64,000 nt of DNA from Malurus cyaneus samueli (Eukaryota; Chordata; Aves; Passeriformes; Maluridae). The stretch covers positions 2,310,217 through 2,374,216 of the forward strand of contig VKON01000103.1 of NCBI GenBank assembly GCA_009741485.1. The letters run 5' to 3'. The position numbers were made by a program, and so were the translations under genes. Under the pieces are notes generated by a model. The model was not told where the DNA came from. It did not search any database and worked only from the letters and a program-made list of their open reading frames with translations. Within the stretch, counting starts at the first letter, position 1, and every line of letters starts with the position of its first letter. This document shows, one piece after another, positions 36,253 through 48,740 of this stretch.

Positions 36253-37570
36253 TGTGGTGGTTTACTTGGCCCGGTTTGGAGGTGGGGGGGCAAAAAGATG
36301 GCGCCTGTGAGAAGCTTCTGGAGGCTTCCACCATGTCCAGCAGAGCCAATTGCTGTTGGCTCTGAGGATGATGGACATGCCACTGACCAAAACTGGCCAA
36401 TTAAGATAGTGGTTTACGCCTCTGTGAAAACTATTTAAGAAGAAATCAAACAAGGAGCACACAGAGAGGTTTTGCCGTGGAGGAGGCTGAGAAATATGTG
36501 AAGGATGCAGACACCAAGGTCAGTGCAGGAGGGGGAGGAGCTGCTCCAGGCGCCGGAGCTGGGATTCCTTTGCAGGCCGTGGGGACGAGCATGTGAAGCA
36601 GGCTGTCCCCTGCAGACCATGGTGACCATGGTGGAGCAGGCTGTCCCCCTGCAGCCCTGGTGACCATGGTGGAGCAGGCTGTCCCTGCAGCCCATGGTGA
36701 CCATGGTGGAGCAGGTGTCCCCTGCAGCCCATGGTGACCATGGTGGAGCAGCTGTCCCCCTGCAGCCCATGGTGACCATGGTGAGCAGGCTGTCCCCTGA
36801 TGACCAATGGTGACCATGTGGAGCAGGCTGTCCCCTGCAGCCCATGGTGACCATGTGGAGCAGGCTGTCCCCCTGCACCATGGTGACATGGTGGAGCAGG
36901 CTGTCCCCCTGCAGCCCATGGTACCATTGGTGGAGCAGGCTGTCCCCTGCAGCCCATGGGGTCCACAGAGGGTGCAGGAGCACCGGCGCCCGTGGAGGAG
37001 GGAGGTCCCCACGCCGGAGCGGCGGAACACGGAAGGGCTGTGTCCAGCAGGAGACCATGGAGAGAGAGGCTTTGCTCCCGAGATGGGAACCAGCCTGCCT
37101 GGGACTGCACTCGAGTGGACAAGAGAGCCCACGTGCAACAGTTTGGGATGACTGTTTGCCCGTGGGGGGACTCACGCAGCAGCAGATGTGTGTGGCTGCT
37201 GCTCGTGAGAGGTGGAGCCACCCGGAGAGGTTCAGAGAACTGTCTCCCGTGGGAGGGACCCCACGGCAACGCAGGGAAGGAATCTTTCCCCTCAGCCTGT
37301 CACAGAGGATCCGATGGTGAACTTGACCAACCACACACCCGTTTCCGTTCCTGCTGCTTTGTTGTATGTGGGAAGGCGAGGGAGTGGGGAGAAGATCGGT
37401 GTCTTTGAGGGTTGTAATTTATTTCTCATTCTCCTCCTCTGACTTTGTTAGTAATAAATTCACTTGATTATTTAAGTTGTGCCTGTGTTTGTCCATCAAG
37501 TGTTTTCCTCCCTGTTCCTTATCTCAACTCATGAACCTTTTGTTAGTTTTTTTTCCCCCTTCGCTCTATT
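36253..37570 (+). mobile_element. LTR-B, first copy, cut off by the assembly gap
   Basis: It starts TGTGGTGGTTTACTTGG. The preceding GC+T is a shortened form of the GCCCT found before the other copies. It contains the 39-bp VNTR (36595-36959, about 10 units) and a poly(A) signal, AATAAA at 37453-37458. The last roughly 80 bases of the LTR, seen in the copy ending at 54923, are missing because the sequence runs into the 10-N gap. The general plan, including repeated TGGAGCAG and CCCATGG blocks, resembles long avian ERVL-type LTRs (from memory). Confidence 0.85.
36595..36959. repeat. 39-bp VNTR inside LTR-B (copy A, about 10 units)
   Basis: The units begin GAGCAGGCTGTCCCCCTGCA and end with CCATGGTGACCATGGTG. 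Most differ from 39 bp by one or two bases in C-runs or GG/GTG steps, the pattern expected from length errors or slippage. Both strands are often open because 39 is divisible by three. Confidence 0.92.
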
Positions 37571-37580
37571 NNNNNNNNNN
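37571..37580. other. Assembly gap (10 N)
   Basis: Exactly ten N lie between the truncated LTR-B on the left and the interior of an unrelated ERV (family A) on the right. Ten is a conventional placeholder, so the real distance is unknown. Confidence 0.99.
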
Positions 37581-38798
37581 TAAACACCTGGGCTAGAGAA
37601 CATGGCATTGAGTGGGTATACCATATCCCTTACCATGCACCTGCTGCTGGTAAAGTGGAGCGATGTAACGGACTCTTGAAAACCACCTTGAAAGCACTGG
37701 GTGGGGGGACTTTCAAAAACTGGGAGAAGAACCTGGCAAAAGCCACGTGGTTAGTTAACACCCGAGGTTCCACCAACCGAGCCGGCCCTGCCCAATCTGA
37801 GCCCTTGCACACCACAGATGGAGATAAAGTTCCCGTGGTGCATGTCAGAGGACTGTTGGGAAAAACAGTTTGGATCAATTCCGCCTCGAATAAGGACAAA
37901 CCCATCCAAGGAGTTGTCTTTGCTCAGGGACCAGGTTGCACATGGTGGGTGATGCAGGAGGATGGAGAAACCCACTGTGTACCTCAGGGGAATTTGACTT
38001 TGGGAGAGAACCCCTTGTAATGTTGGGATGTCTGTATACCACTGTTTGTTGAATACCCTTGCTACTGTATGTATATATGTATATAGTTATATAGTTAGGA
38101 TGATGTATGTATGTATAGTTACAGATACATGTAGGTATTAATCAAATGGTATGGGAAGAAAAATTCGGGGTGGATAATGTTGTGGTTTATGGGGATCTCC
38201 TTTTGTTTCCTTTCGTGGGAATTTTTCTTTCCCATTTTTGTTGCTGATTGCCAGGTCATCCTTTTGATGGCGGGCGATTAGTAAAGAGAATAAGACCTAC
38301 ACCCCACCCAAACGACCTACAGCCCACCCAAACGACCTTGCTAAGTACTGGGAGGGGGTGGGTGTGGTGTGGGGTGGCGGTAACTTATATATACTGCCCT
38401 GCTTGGCTCAGAGGGGCAGTTGGCCTGCTACCTGTGGAGCAGAGCATCGACTGCTCTTTGGTTCCTGTTTTGCTGCACTGTGATCTTCTGCCTCGATCTG
38501 AGCAGCCGGGACCTGCGCCACAGCGCTCCTGCAGTCACCGGGGAATCAGTGAGCATCTCTGTGTGAGCTGTCACTGGGTTTGTGGCTGGGCTGGTTGCTG
38601 TTTTTGTTGTTATTACTTATTTTCACTTTGTTATACATTATAAAAACTGTTATTCCCTTTCCCCATACTCTTGCCTGGAAGCCGTGTTTTTTTTCCAAGC
38701 TATAATAATGTCAGAGGGGAGGGGGGGTCATATCCACCACTCCTAAAGGAGGGGGTCCTGCCTTTATTGGCAAAACACCTGTCTTTCAAACCAAGACA
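37581..38798 (+). mobile_element. 3' end of an ERV-A provirus: integrase end plus 3' LTR
   Basis: Internal sequence 37581-38177 is followed by an LTR (38178-38798) that is the same family as the solo LTR at 29319 and is followed by the same AGAG (38799-38802) and flank. A purine-rich stretch around 38150-38174 fits a polypurine tract. Only about 157 bp separate the integrase stop from the LTR, so there is no envelope gene, as is usual for ERVL-type elements. TATATATA is at 38386-38393; the AATAAA of the solo copy is disrupted here. The 5' part of the provirus is missing at the gap. Confidence 0.88.
37583..38020 (+). pseudogene. Retroviral integrase, C-terminal part (ERV-A pol fragment)
   Basis: An open frame runs from the gap edge to TAA at 38018-38020, about 145 codons, without a break. 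It begins in the catalytic core. The motif HIPYHAPAAGKVER contains the Glu (codon 37658-37660) that corresponds to the last acidic residue of the D,D-35-E triad. The core's final helices and an SH3-like DNA-binding C-terminal region follow. In a full pol polyprotein, integrase inserts the viral cDNA into host DNA. Here the N-terminal zinc domain and the two catalytic Asp residues are absent because of the gap, so this is a fragment. The composition and lack of env suggest the ERVL group; this assignment is moderately sure. Confidence 0.87.
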
Positions 38799-41715
38799 AG
38801 AGTAACTTTTTGCCACTGTAAAACTGCTCACAATTATGATATCTCTCATATTGCTGCAGAACTTAAAATACTTGAAGTGTATTACAACATGGAATAATAT
38901 ACCTGTAAAATCCAAGTTCTTACTGTTTCTTACTTATTTTGCTTTTCTGTGCTGTGATAAGTTCTATTTTTTTCTTTCAGTTTTGCAATAATATCTACTA
39001 AAAATTTACGGCAGTCTCAAAGCATGTAATTAAATTAAGTGGTAATAAACAAGTAATCTACAGAGCTGTACTGATACAAATGAATACAATGTTTTGTGTT
39101 GCTTTTTATTGAAGGTAATGGATCAAAACTGAAGTTGTTGGAGTCAGTGAGACTGGTGACTTTACTTTTGTAAGTCTTGGCTCAAGACCTGTAGTTCTTG
39201 ACTCAACTTGCTCTTTATTTTTCTTTGGAAGGCAGTAATTTTTAGTGATGGTGTTGGCAGAGGTGTGATAATAACTGTACTTGTGGAAACACTTTTTCAG
39301 CTTCCAAGACTTCCAGGACTGCTGTCCTGTTTCAGAAGGAATAAATGCAAACTGTCTTAAGGTTCTGTAAAACGTGTTCCAGTTGTGTTTCCAGGTAATT
39401 TATGGAGCTCATGCTTAAGTACAAGGCATTTCTGGCAACATCCCTAGCTCATAGTTTACTTAATTCCTCACCCCTGTATTTACTGAATGATTTATTTTAA
39501 ATTATCCCCAGTTCCAAAGAAGTTACAATTCAACCTTGTAAACACTGATCATCAACTTCAAATACTTTATCATCTAACATCTAAAGCCAATGCTTATATT
39601 TTATTCTAAGTTTTCATGATAATCATCATCATCGTCATCTTCTCCTATATTGTTAATGTACAGTTTATGTTAATTCAAGCATTCTTCTGCAGATTGCAAT
39701 TGCAGTACTCGAATTACTGAAATTTACTCGATCACACATGAGAAAGCTAGGTGATAGTGAATGATATGTAAGGGTTTTGACAGTGGCTCTTGTGTAGCAT
39801 TTATGAAAAAAAAAAAACCAGCCTTGACAGTCAAAATATTGATTTTCAGAGGATTTTTCAGACTGCCAAGCGGGGGGTGTAGGGGTAGGTGGGTGCACAC
39901 ATGGAATGCATGGGCTCCTCCTGTAAATTGAATTACTATACTTGTGACCTGAACATACAGTTAAATGGCTGGAAATCTGTTTGTGTTGCCAGTAGGTGAG
40001 ATTCCTGTAGAAATTAAAAAGAATGAGAACATTTATGATAAGATTTATGTCCGCCAGAAATCCAAGAAGAAAGCTCTTTGTAGAATGGATGGAAAAAAAA
40101 ATTCTTTGCATTTGGGACTGCATGAATCACGAAACATGTAGAAGAAAATTGCACTGAGAAGATGTCTGTTATCACTCTCTATCTTGCAAAAATATTGGAG
40201 GACTTGCAAGAACATAACATGCTGAAAAAGGGACAGGATTTTATAGAACAGGTTATAGCGTGATTGGGGTTTTTTTTGGTTGTGCAGGAAGTCGATCACA
40301 AGGTTTGTATGAAGAACAGGGTATACATAAATAGTGCTCTTAAGATAGTTTTGTCATGGCTGGTATAGCAGGGATTTCAAAATTTCCAAACCTGAATGTC
40401 TGGAGGATTAAGTGTTTAGAACCAAGTACTGCAACAGCTGCTTGGCACGGAAGAATAACAGTAGAAAACATTCATATTTTCTACTTTTATAATCAAATCT
40501 TTGCACTAATATCCAGCAAGAGGAAAATCTTGTAAACTGAATGATGAAAGATATGAAACACGAGCAGAAAGAAATGTGGATTTTCCATGAACTGTAGCTG
40601 TAATAATACGTTGGGAGTAACAATTATACATTTACAGAGAACTCGTGCGTGCGTTGAAAACCAATATTTTCTCTGCTACAAAGATCTTAAAAATCTAAGT
40701 AAAACCAGAAATATGGCAACCTCAAAAGTTAGGTAAGGTTTTTCTAGGGTACAGAGAAGAGAAGAAAATTGTTTCAAATCCAAGAAAAGTGAAAAAGGAA
40801 AGAAGAAGCTTTTGTGATAAAGGTGAGCACAGGAGACAGAAAGGAAGGTTTGGAGATGAAACGAGAGAGGGAACAGAAGCTGGATTTGCTCTGCTGTGGG
40901 ACACAAAGCTATAAAAAGTACTTAAGGTGCAAATTGACATAATTTATGCAGAAATGACATCCAGGCCAACTGCAGACAGCGAGAGATGCTAGATGTGGAC
41001 AAATGAAGATGTTACAGCAGTGGAGCTAAGTGAGTTTCTTTCAAATGCTTGATCCTGTTTTATTTGCCTCTTCAAGAGAAAGTTCCCCTGGATTCACACT
41101 ATAAACACCCCTGTGATAGTTATTAAAACTGTTCCTTTAATTTAATTTTAGCATAGCTGATTCTTCAACTGGTAACTAAATAAAAGTGCTGCACTATGAG
41201 CATGTGAAACGGGGGTTTAGTTTCTCTTTGGAGAAATCAAATTTAACAGCTCTGAAGCTTTTGTGTGTGGGCAGAGGGTAGACTTCACTTTAGGTCAGCA
41301 ATATGAATGTCTTTTTTTTTTTATTACTTATGGGTATTTTATAGACTTATAATTCATTCATTTGTGTTTGAGTGCAGTAAGGGCTTAAGTCTTCTGGGTT
41401 TTATGTGGAGTTGATACCAGTTGAGAAAAACAGAATATTGGCAGCTGTGTCCCAAAAGTAACACACTTTTTCAGTCTACCCACCTCCTGCTGGTTTCATA
41501 TTACAATTGAACTAGTTAATTTTGGCCTGTTTATCCTAAAATGCCCTTCAAAGCTCTCATTCTTGTTCTTTTCCTTCTGGTTGTTTTGCTTTCTGGTGCA
41601 CAAAATTCTCTGATTTATTAAAAAAAATAAATTAAAATATTAGAAACCCCCTACCTTTGGAGTTCTGGGATTAATCTGCTTTGAATAAATGTGGCCCTAC
41701 ATCACTCTAATGTGA

Positions 41716-41746
41716 TGACTGTGTCATGTGTACCATGACACAGTCA
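41716..41746. repeat. 13-bp-arm inverted repeat (copy B)
   Basis: The same perfect hairpin as at 32843-32873: arms of 13 bp and a TGTAC spacer. Confidence 0.85.
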
Positions 41747-44700
41747 ATCATTACCTCAGTAGTCACAGCTGATGTTTAGTGATGCTGTCATCTTTTACAC
41801 CACTGATTGTGGGCTTTTGAGATTTTAAAGTTCTGGATTTTCCTTTTGCAGCACCATTTTGAAAATCTTTGCCTCAATCCTTAAGCTTCCCCTTGCACAA
41901 AAAAATATAAATTATGGTTTAGATGTATTGCAGTTTGTGGAGAAGAAAGAGAACACAAGAAATGAACATCAGGACATTGAAATAAAAGAAAACTTCAATG
42001 AAATTCTGTACAGAAATACTGTCAATTGCACATTTTATTTTACTTTTATATATAACTACAATGAATTTAATAAGCAAGCATACTGTCAGATCTGCCCTTT
42101 ATATAATTGTAACACCTACAGTGTTGCCTTAAGATGAGGTGGGGTCTTCCTTGTGGAAGGTTCTTTCAAAAAGCAGGGGAGGGAAAAATGTACTTGCTCC
42201 AAAGTATTTCATGATCATGGTTGAGTCTCATCCAAGCTGAGTTGGATGACATGGTATAAAGGTTTTTATTACTTATTCCTGTTCACCATAAATTGTACTT
42301 TTCTTTCCCCATTGCCAGGGTGGAATGTCACCATTTCACTACTGTTAGACCAAGGCTAAGACTCCACATATCTGTCAACTTCCTGACAAATATAAACTGA
42401 TTTTAGCATCTGCAGGCGTAATTTTAAGTTCTGTTGACAGATGAAAGAAATGTTACCATTTTCCACTCCACTTTTCCAGATGTTGCCCATGTATTCTGCT
42501 TTCAGTAAGCTGCAATGTACTTACCTGCACCCAAAACCAGGTAAGGTGCTAATGAAAACAGCAAATAAAACTCAAACCAGTATCAAACTGGAGGCCCAGT
42601 GAAACTCCAGACACAGATTTTTCTTTCTGATCAGGAGCCAGAGGTAATTTTCTCAGTAGGCTTTTACACCTGTACTGAGGTGCATTCATTCCCTTTTTTT
42701 TTTCTTTTCTTTTCTTCCAGTTGCTTGTGAGTAGTTCGATAAATTGCAGTATTTTTACAGCAGCTGAAGTGTCAATAGCTGGTCTGGCTGATATTCCCTA
42801 AATTTCTTCTTCACCCACGCCTTCCTCCTCATTTAAAAATATAGTATATATTGCTTTCTTTTTCAGATTTCCTTACCACAAAGCTCTCATGTTTTCAGGC
42901 AGTCTACCACAACAATTCAATAGCCAATTTTTTAATCTGGAGAATACTTTTTATCCATAAAAGTACATTTGTCTGTCTGCTCTTGGCTAGACTGGTAGAG
43001 CACTTTAATGCTGGTAGAATGTGTGGCAAGGGCCTTTCTCCATCAAAGTAATATTTCTTTTAACACTGGAAAGAAAGTTTTCAGTGAGGAAAAAGACTTA
43101 GGAAAAAAAGAATTTTTGTGCTAGCAGGCCCACAAAGCTAACCATAAATCTCACAGATGATGGCTTTGGCAGGTGAAGCTTTCTTAACAGCCTCATTAGG
43201 ATTCTATATGTGAAACTTATTCCCAGAAAAAAAAACTTCTGCTTCTCTTTGCTGGAGAGCAGCCAGCTTTGAAGCTGTGCTTCAGGTCTTTGGGAATCTT
43301 CTGTCTGGAGGCTCTTTGTACAATAGGAATTTTGCAGGTTGAGTTTAAATGAGAGTTCTGAGCGTTTTCCTGAAGAATAGTGGGTATGGAGATGCCTGTC
43401 TTGGAGCAGGCATTTTCCTGCTGTCTGCTTCTCCAGACAGGACCTCACTGAATTTATTCAGACCATTCATCTTCCCTCTAGCAGGCTGACATGAAGTATT
43501 AATATATTATTTCAAGGCAGCTGCAAATCCATCACAACAAGGGAGGGAATGTAGAAAAAGAAGGGAATGGAAAAATTGCATGAATGTCCTCAAGGTCATA
43601 AGCTGAGCTTGAGGAAGAAACTGGGTGCTCTGGGTTGCAGGTGGTTTGATCTGGTCATGCTTCTCATCAAATATACTTCGAAAAATGAAAAAAAAAAACC
43701 CTCAAATTTGATTTCATTAATACTTTATTTTTTAAAATCTTCTATTATGTGTGTCATTCAGTATGTTAAGTAACTGGATTTGTAGCCTCTGCTTTCCTGG
43801 AGAATTTTTCAACTGGAGAAATACATTTAATGAGTTGTTAAGGCCTAGTTTCTCTATGTGCTTCTCAATGAAATTTCAGCAACCCTGTTTTAAATGATAC
43901 TGAAGAGGTAGGAAAAAGTTAAGAGGTGGAAAAAAATTAAACAGAAGAGTTTAAAAAACAAAACAAGATACCACAATGGCAAAATTAAAAGTGTTAAAAT
44001 GCCAGCCATAAGATGAAAGCAAATTTTAGAGTAAATACTGTTACTTCAGTTATCCTTTAGTGATGAAATGAGAAATCTGATCATGATAAAATTGAATATA
44101 ACTGCGAGACCAAATCTTTGGGAGGGATAATGAGATTCCATCATCGTTAACAGAGTGTAAAATCCTGCTAGGCAGCTGACACATGACTTTGCTGCTGACT
44201 CCATTAGGAAAAGATGCCATTTTTTCCTGGTGAATTGAGTCACAGCTTGGACAGAAGGTACAAATAAAATTTTTGAAACATCCTGAATTGCAACATGCCA
44301 AACACAGAATCTCGGGTTATATTGTGGACCATCCCTGTTCTGAGCACTGTAAATCATTTTGCTGTCTACACTGTCAATATAACACTTTTTTCATGAGTTT
44401 TAATGCTCTGGTGTTACTATCTATGCTCCTCTTTTTCTCCACAGTATGTATATTAACAGATGGGAGAGGAAAGGCAGCTTAATTACATCTTTTTGATCTG
44501 AGGAATCTAAATGACAATTAAATTTGCTTAAGTGAAAAAGAGCAGTATAGTCATGCCTTTATTCTCATAGCTCTGTTCCAGCTGAAATTATTCATGTATC
44601 ATCTCATTTTATAGTACCCACCAGCAGAGTTCTTCAAAAATGACTCTTTTTGGAGGATGCAGCGCACAACATTTTCCAGTTATAGTTTTCCCCTCCTGGA

Positions 44701-45019
44701 GCTGTTCCTTGTAATTCTAAAAAGAGCATGATTCTTAAACTCAGAAAGATGGTACAAAGAGTCTTCAGCAAAGGGTTCTATTTTCCTCTGCAAATCAACG
44801 GAATAAAATGCAGAGCACTAGTTTGAACTGAAATGCAGGGTGCAATCATTATAATTTTCCTGCAGAACACTGAAAAAGCTTTATTTTCTTCATTGCATAC
44901 GGTTATAGGGAAATGACAAGAAAATCTCTTGTACTACAGATAGCCTAGATTTGTCATAACTCCCAGTGTGCCTCCACAGCACAGTGGCATGTACTTTATT
45001 CACTTTTCCTTCTGCAAAA

Positions 45020-45067
45020 GAAAGGAAAAAAGAAAAAATAAAAAAAAAAAAAAAAAAAAAAAAAAAA
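45020..45067. repeat. A-rich run unique to copy B
   Basis: AAAGGAAAAAAGAAAAAATA leads into more than 30 consecutive A. Copies C (52735-52785) and D (48742-48795) have GAATGACTATAAGTAAGTAG and a shorter A-run at this place. The replacement could be a true microsatellite change or a consensus error. Confidence 0.85.
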
Positions 45068-45846
45068 GACCTCAGACATTTTTTAAAATTAGAATTTTAG
45101 AGGAGTACATGAATAGGTGCAAGAAAAACAATGAAATCATTTAAACAAAAATTATCTTCATAATGAAGATACTCAGTGATGGATTTAGAGGAATAGATTC
45201 TTCTGAGACTTCAGGTGAGCAAAGAGGGAGAATTTTTTAGATCTTGAATGAAAGCATTGCCTATAAAAACAGTCACCTTTGGGAGACCACAGGACTTCCT
45301 CAGAAAAGCCTGGTGGAACCTGAAATAGAGGTCATGAAGCATCTCGAGTTTCTGCATGACACTGAATAATTTCTATGGCTATAGCATGTTTTGTGTTTGC
45401 ACCCACACTGGGCTGCTATAAAAGCACTTTATAGGGAAAATTAAGAAAAATAAGCTCTTTCCAAAGTACAGCCCCATTCTCCATACTGATGTCCCAAATT
45501 ATTCACCCATTTTAAGCTTTATAAATACTTCCCCCCATTCTTATCTTTTTCTTGTAGAAATGTCACTCCATGCTGCACTTAGCACAGTGCATTAGCACAG
45601 TCAGTTAATATGTTTTCATCATCATTTGATGGAATGGCAAGTGAATGTCAAATGTGTTTACAATACCTCTAAATGTTGCCATTTAAAAATCTTTCCCTAA
45701 ATATCTGTTCTGTTTTTTATCAGATCCTTACTTCTAAGCATTTTAACCACTAAAATGTAGATTTACAAGAATGTCAAGATGCCTATTTTTAATCCCCAAA
45801 TGGATTAAGTAAATTCTTGTCAAACATGAGTATCCTGCTAAGCCCT

Positions 45847-47786
45847 TGTGTTGGTTTTTTGGCCCGTTTTTGGAGTGGGGGGCAAAAAGATGGCTCTTGT
45901 GAGAAGCTTCTGGAGGCTTCACCATGTCCAGCAGAGCCAATTGCTGTTGGCTCTGAGGATGATGGACATGCCACTGACCAAACCTGGGCCAATTAAAGAT
46001 AGTGGTTTCGCCTCTGTGAAAACATATTTAAGAGAAATCAAAACAAGGGGCACACAGAGGAGTTTTGCCGGTGGAGGAGGCTGAGAAATATGTGAAGGAT
46101 GAGCACCAAGGTCAGTGCAGGAGGGGGAGGAGCTGCTCCAGGGCCGGACTGGGATTCCTTTGCAGGCCGTGGGGACGAGCATGGTGAAGCAGGCTGTCCC
46201 CTGCAGCCCATGGTGACCATGGTGGAGCAGGCTGTCCCTGCAGCCCATGTGACATGTGGAGCGCCTGTGCCATGGTGACCATGGTGGAGCAGGCTGTCCC
46301 CCTGAGCCATGGTGACCATGGTGGAGCAGGCTGTCCCCTGCAGCCATGTGACTGGTGGAGCAGGCTGTCCCCCTGCAGGCCATTGTGACCATGGTGGAGC
46401 AGGCTGTCCCCTAGTGACCATGGTGACCATGGTGGAGCAGGCTGTCCCCTGCAGCCCATGGTGACATGGTGGAGCAGGCTGTCCCCCTCACAGCCCACGG
46501 TGACCAGATAGCAGGTGACCATGGTGGAGCAGGCTGTCCCCTGCAGCCCATGTGACCATGGTGACTGTGGAGCAGCTGTCCCCCTGTGACCATGGTGACC
46601 ATGGTGGAGCAGGCTGTCCCCTGCAGCCCATGGTGACCATGGTGGAGCAGGCTGTCCCCTGCAGCCCATGGGGTCCACAGAGGGTGCAGGAGCCAGCCTG
46701 TGGAGGAGGGAGGTCCCCACGCCGGAGCGGGCAGACACGGGAAGGGGGCTGTGTCCAGCAGGAGACCCATGGAGAGAGAGGCTTTGCTCCCGAGATGGAA
46801 CAGCCTGGCCTTGGGACTGCACCCGGTGGACAAGAGAGCCCACGGTGCAACAGTTTTGGGATGACTGTCTTGCCCGTGGGAGCTCGACTCACGCAGTTGG
46901 ACCCATGTGGCTGCGGGCAGAGCACGCAGACTGCATGTTGTCTGGTCCTGGTCCTCGCCTTCGTGGGAGTGCAAAGGAGCCTGCTGCCAGTCGCGTGTCG
47001 CACCACCACTGGAAGCTTTTGTTCCACAGATCGAACCAGTGTCTCCGCGTGGCGGAGAGGGGGACCCCCCTCGCTGCGCACCGTAACGCATGTCAAGTGG
47101 GAAGGGATTCTGTCTGGCGGCTGTGACAGGCCTGTCACAGAGGATCCTGTCATGGCCACCGTGGTGGAATGTGACAAGGGCTGACGGACCAGGCCCACAC
47201 CTTGAACTGTCCATACCGGAATTCCCACAACTGACACTTTAACGCGCATGCACCGCCCTGTTCGTTCCTGCGGACATGTTGTCTGTCCTACCATGGTTCG
47301 CTGCGGATGGGGGCAGTGGTGACAGCAGTGGGAGAAGCATACCATTGCTCCCACATGGTGTGCGGTGTCTTTGGGAGGGTTTTGTAATTTTTAGTTTGGT
47401 CGGTGGTTCCTTCCGCTTCCACATGGCATGCGTGGACTTTGTTAGTTAATGCAAAGATTCACTTTGATTGATACTAGGCTGTGCTGTGTCCCTGTGGTTT
47501 CTGTGCTGCGGGTTCCGATCAAGTGTTTTTCGCTCCTCTGTCTCCTTTATCTCACTCGTCCCTGAACCTATGGTATGTGTAGGTTGTGATTTTTCGCCCC
47601 CCTTCCCCTCGCTCTTCTATGCGTGATCCACATTGGTTGGCATGGGGACAGGCGGCTGGCGTGGCCGGATGAGCGAGTCACCTGGGGCATGATGAGGCTC
47701 TTCTCTACCCGGTGTGGTGGTGGGGGAGAGCGAATGAGCAGGTGTTGTGGGTGCCTGGCTTTTGGCCAGCATTCCAAACCGCAACA
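45847..47786 (+). mobile_element. LTR-B, second copy, expanded and irregular
   Basis: It is flanked by GCCCT at 45842-45846 and 47787-47791, starts TGTGTTGG and ends CCGCAACA. It is about 1940 bp, against 1372 bp for the copy at 53552. The excess comes from more VNTR units (46186-46670, about 13) and from 46870-47690. In that interval blocks of the normal LTR remain in order but are separated by many short extra sequences. The poly(A) signal region is also broken up. The element is not functional as written. Confidence 0.85.
46186..46670. repeat. 39-bp VNTR inside LTR-B (copy B, about 13 units)
   Basis: Same unit as at 36595, with more units and more irregular ones, including a composite unit near 46478-46530. 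Copy number differs from the other LTR-B copies. Confidence 0.9.
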
Positions 47787-48737
47787 GCCCTGAGAATCTG
47801 TTATATGGTGATGGCCAGCATTTGGATGCATGAGTTGATTTCACATCCATGACTAGGTATATTTATGGAACAATATCCAACTCAAGAATTAATACAAAGT
47901 ATTTTGATTGATAGTGATTATAATGAGAATTTTTGCAAGTCAGTAGAACTGCTGCTTGCTCGATGTTTTGTATGCAAACCAATTTTGTTAGCATGCTCCC
48001 TTTTTTCCATTGCTGTTCCATTTTCCTTTACAGCTGGTTATTTGCTGCCCAATATTTTATACTTCATTTCATCTTTGCTCTTCTTGCAGGATAGTGCAAG
48101 CTCAGTAAAGATGAAGCAAGCCACACTTTGAAGGCAAGTCTTTTTAAACCTACAAGTTTATCTCTACCTAATCTGGCTTCCTGCAGACGGTAGTGTCTCT
48201 TTATGTAAAGTGTTAAATAAAATCCATCCAGCACTGCAATATCAAAATGTCAAAACCCCAATGACGCTGCCCTCATTCAAAACCTATTGAAACAAATGGA
48301 AATTTCCTACTCATTCCAGTGGGTTTTGATCAAATCTTTCAGGCCAGTGTGTATATATGGACTTCTTCAGATGTGTTAAAAGTTGTCTGGGCTGGCATCG
48401 CAGAATGACCAAAAATAATTGCTGTATTTTCAGAAGATGGAACAGCCACTACCGTCCTGGTATTTGCATTAAGGGTGAGCAGATCTTATGACTACGTGGC
48501 ATCTAAAAATCTACTTCTATCTTTGGAAGAGCTGCAAAAATAGTTCTGGTCTGCAAAACCTTATCCGTGTTTTAATTTATTCCCTTCCCAAAGTGATTAT
48601 GAAAAGAATTATGAAAACAATATGTAAAAAGGATCCAACAAAAGGAATAGAGATGCACACAAACCCTGGGAGCTAGTGACCTACATGCACTGTTCTGCAT
48701 TTCTTCCCCTGAACTAGATTGTATCTTTCCCCTGCAC
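47787..48737. repeat. Segment T, first copy
   Basis: It starts with the right-hand GCCCT and continues GAGAATCTGTTATATGG. It is almost identical to 54924-55873. It is non-coding; the 62-codon frame at 48488-48676 recurs at 55624 only because of the duplication. The match to the second copy stops at 48737, three bases before an N at 48740. Confidence 0.92.
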
Positions 48738-48740
48738 CTN
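48738..48740. other. Junction with ambiguous base
   Basis: T sequence ends in CCTGCAC, then CTN, then GGAAAGGAAAAAAG of segment M begins. The N lies exactly at the switch between two segments that are not adjacent in the other copies. Confidence 0.9.

Larger units (their letters stand above)
38799..45846. repeat. Copy B of segment M (about 7 kb, most complete)
   Basis: It matches copy A from 29927 on, and copy C from 42503 on. It contains the 44960-45670 stretch that A lacks, and ends in GCCCT (45842-45846), the left target duplication of LTR-B. Differences from A are mainly single-base indels plus a few substitutions. There is a small insertion near 42222-42240, and a long A-run at about 45020-45067 replaces a short non-repetitive stretch of copies C and D. 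It is non-coding. Confidence 0.9.

Noticed and set aside
36435..37334. Long minus-strand frames (up to 299 codons) across LTR-B copies, also at 46112-47354, 49725-50423 and 53694-54544
   Set aside because: They come from the 39-bp VNTR, which stays open in several frames on both strands, and they differ between copies through one-base indels.
37581..38798. An intact, complete retrovirus
   Set aside because: Only the integrase end and the 3' LTR are present; everything upstream is missing at the gap, and there is no envelope gene.
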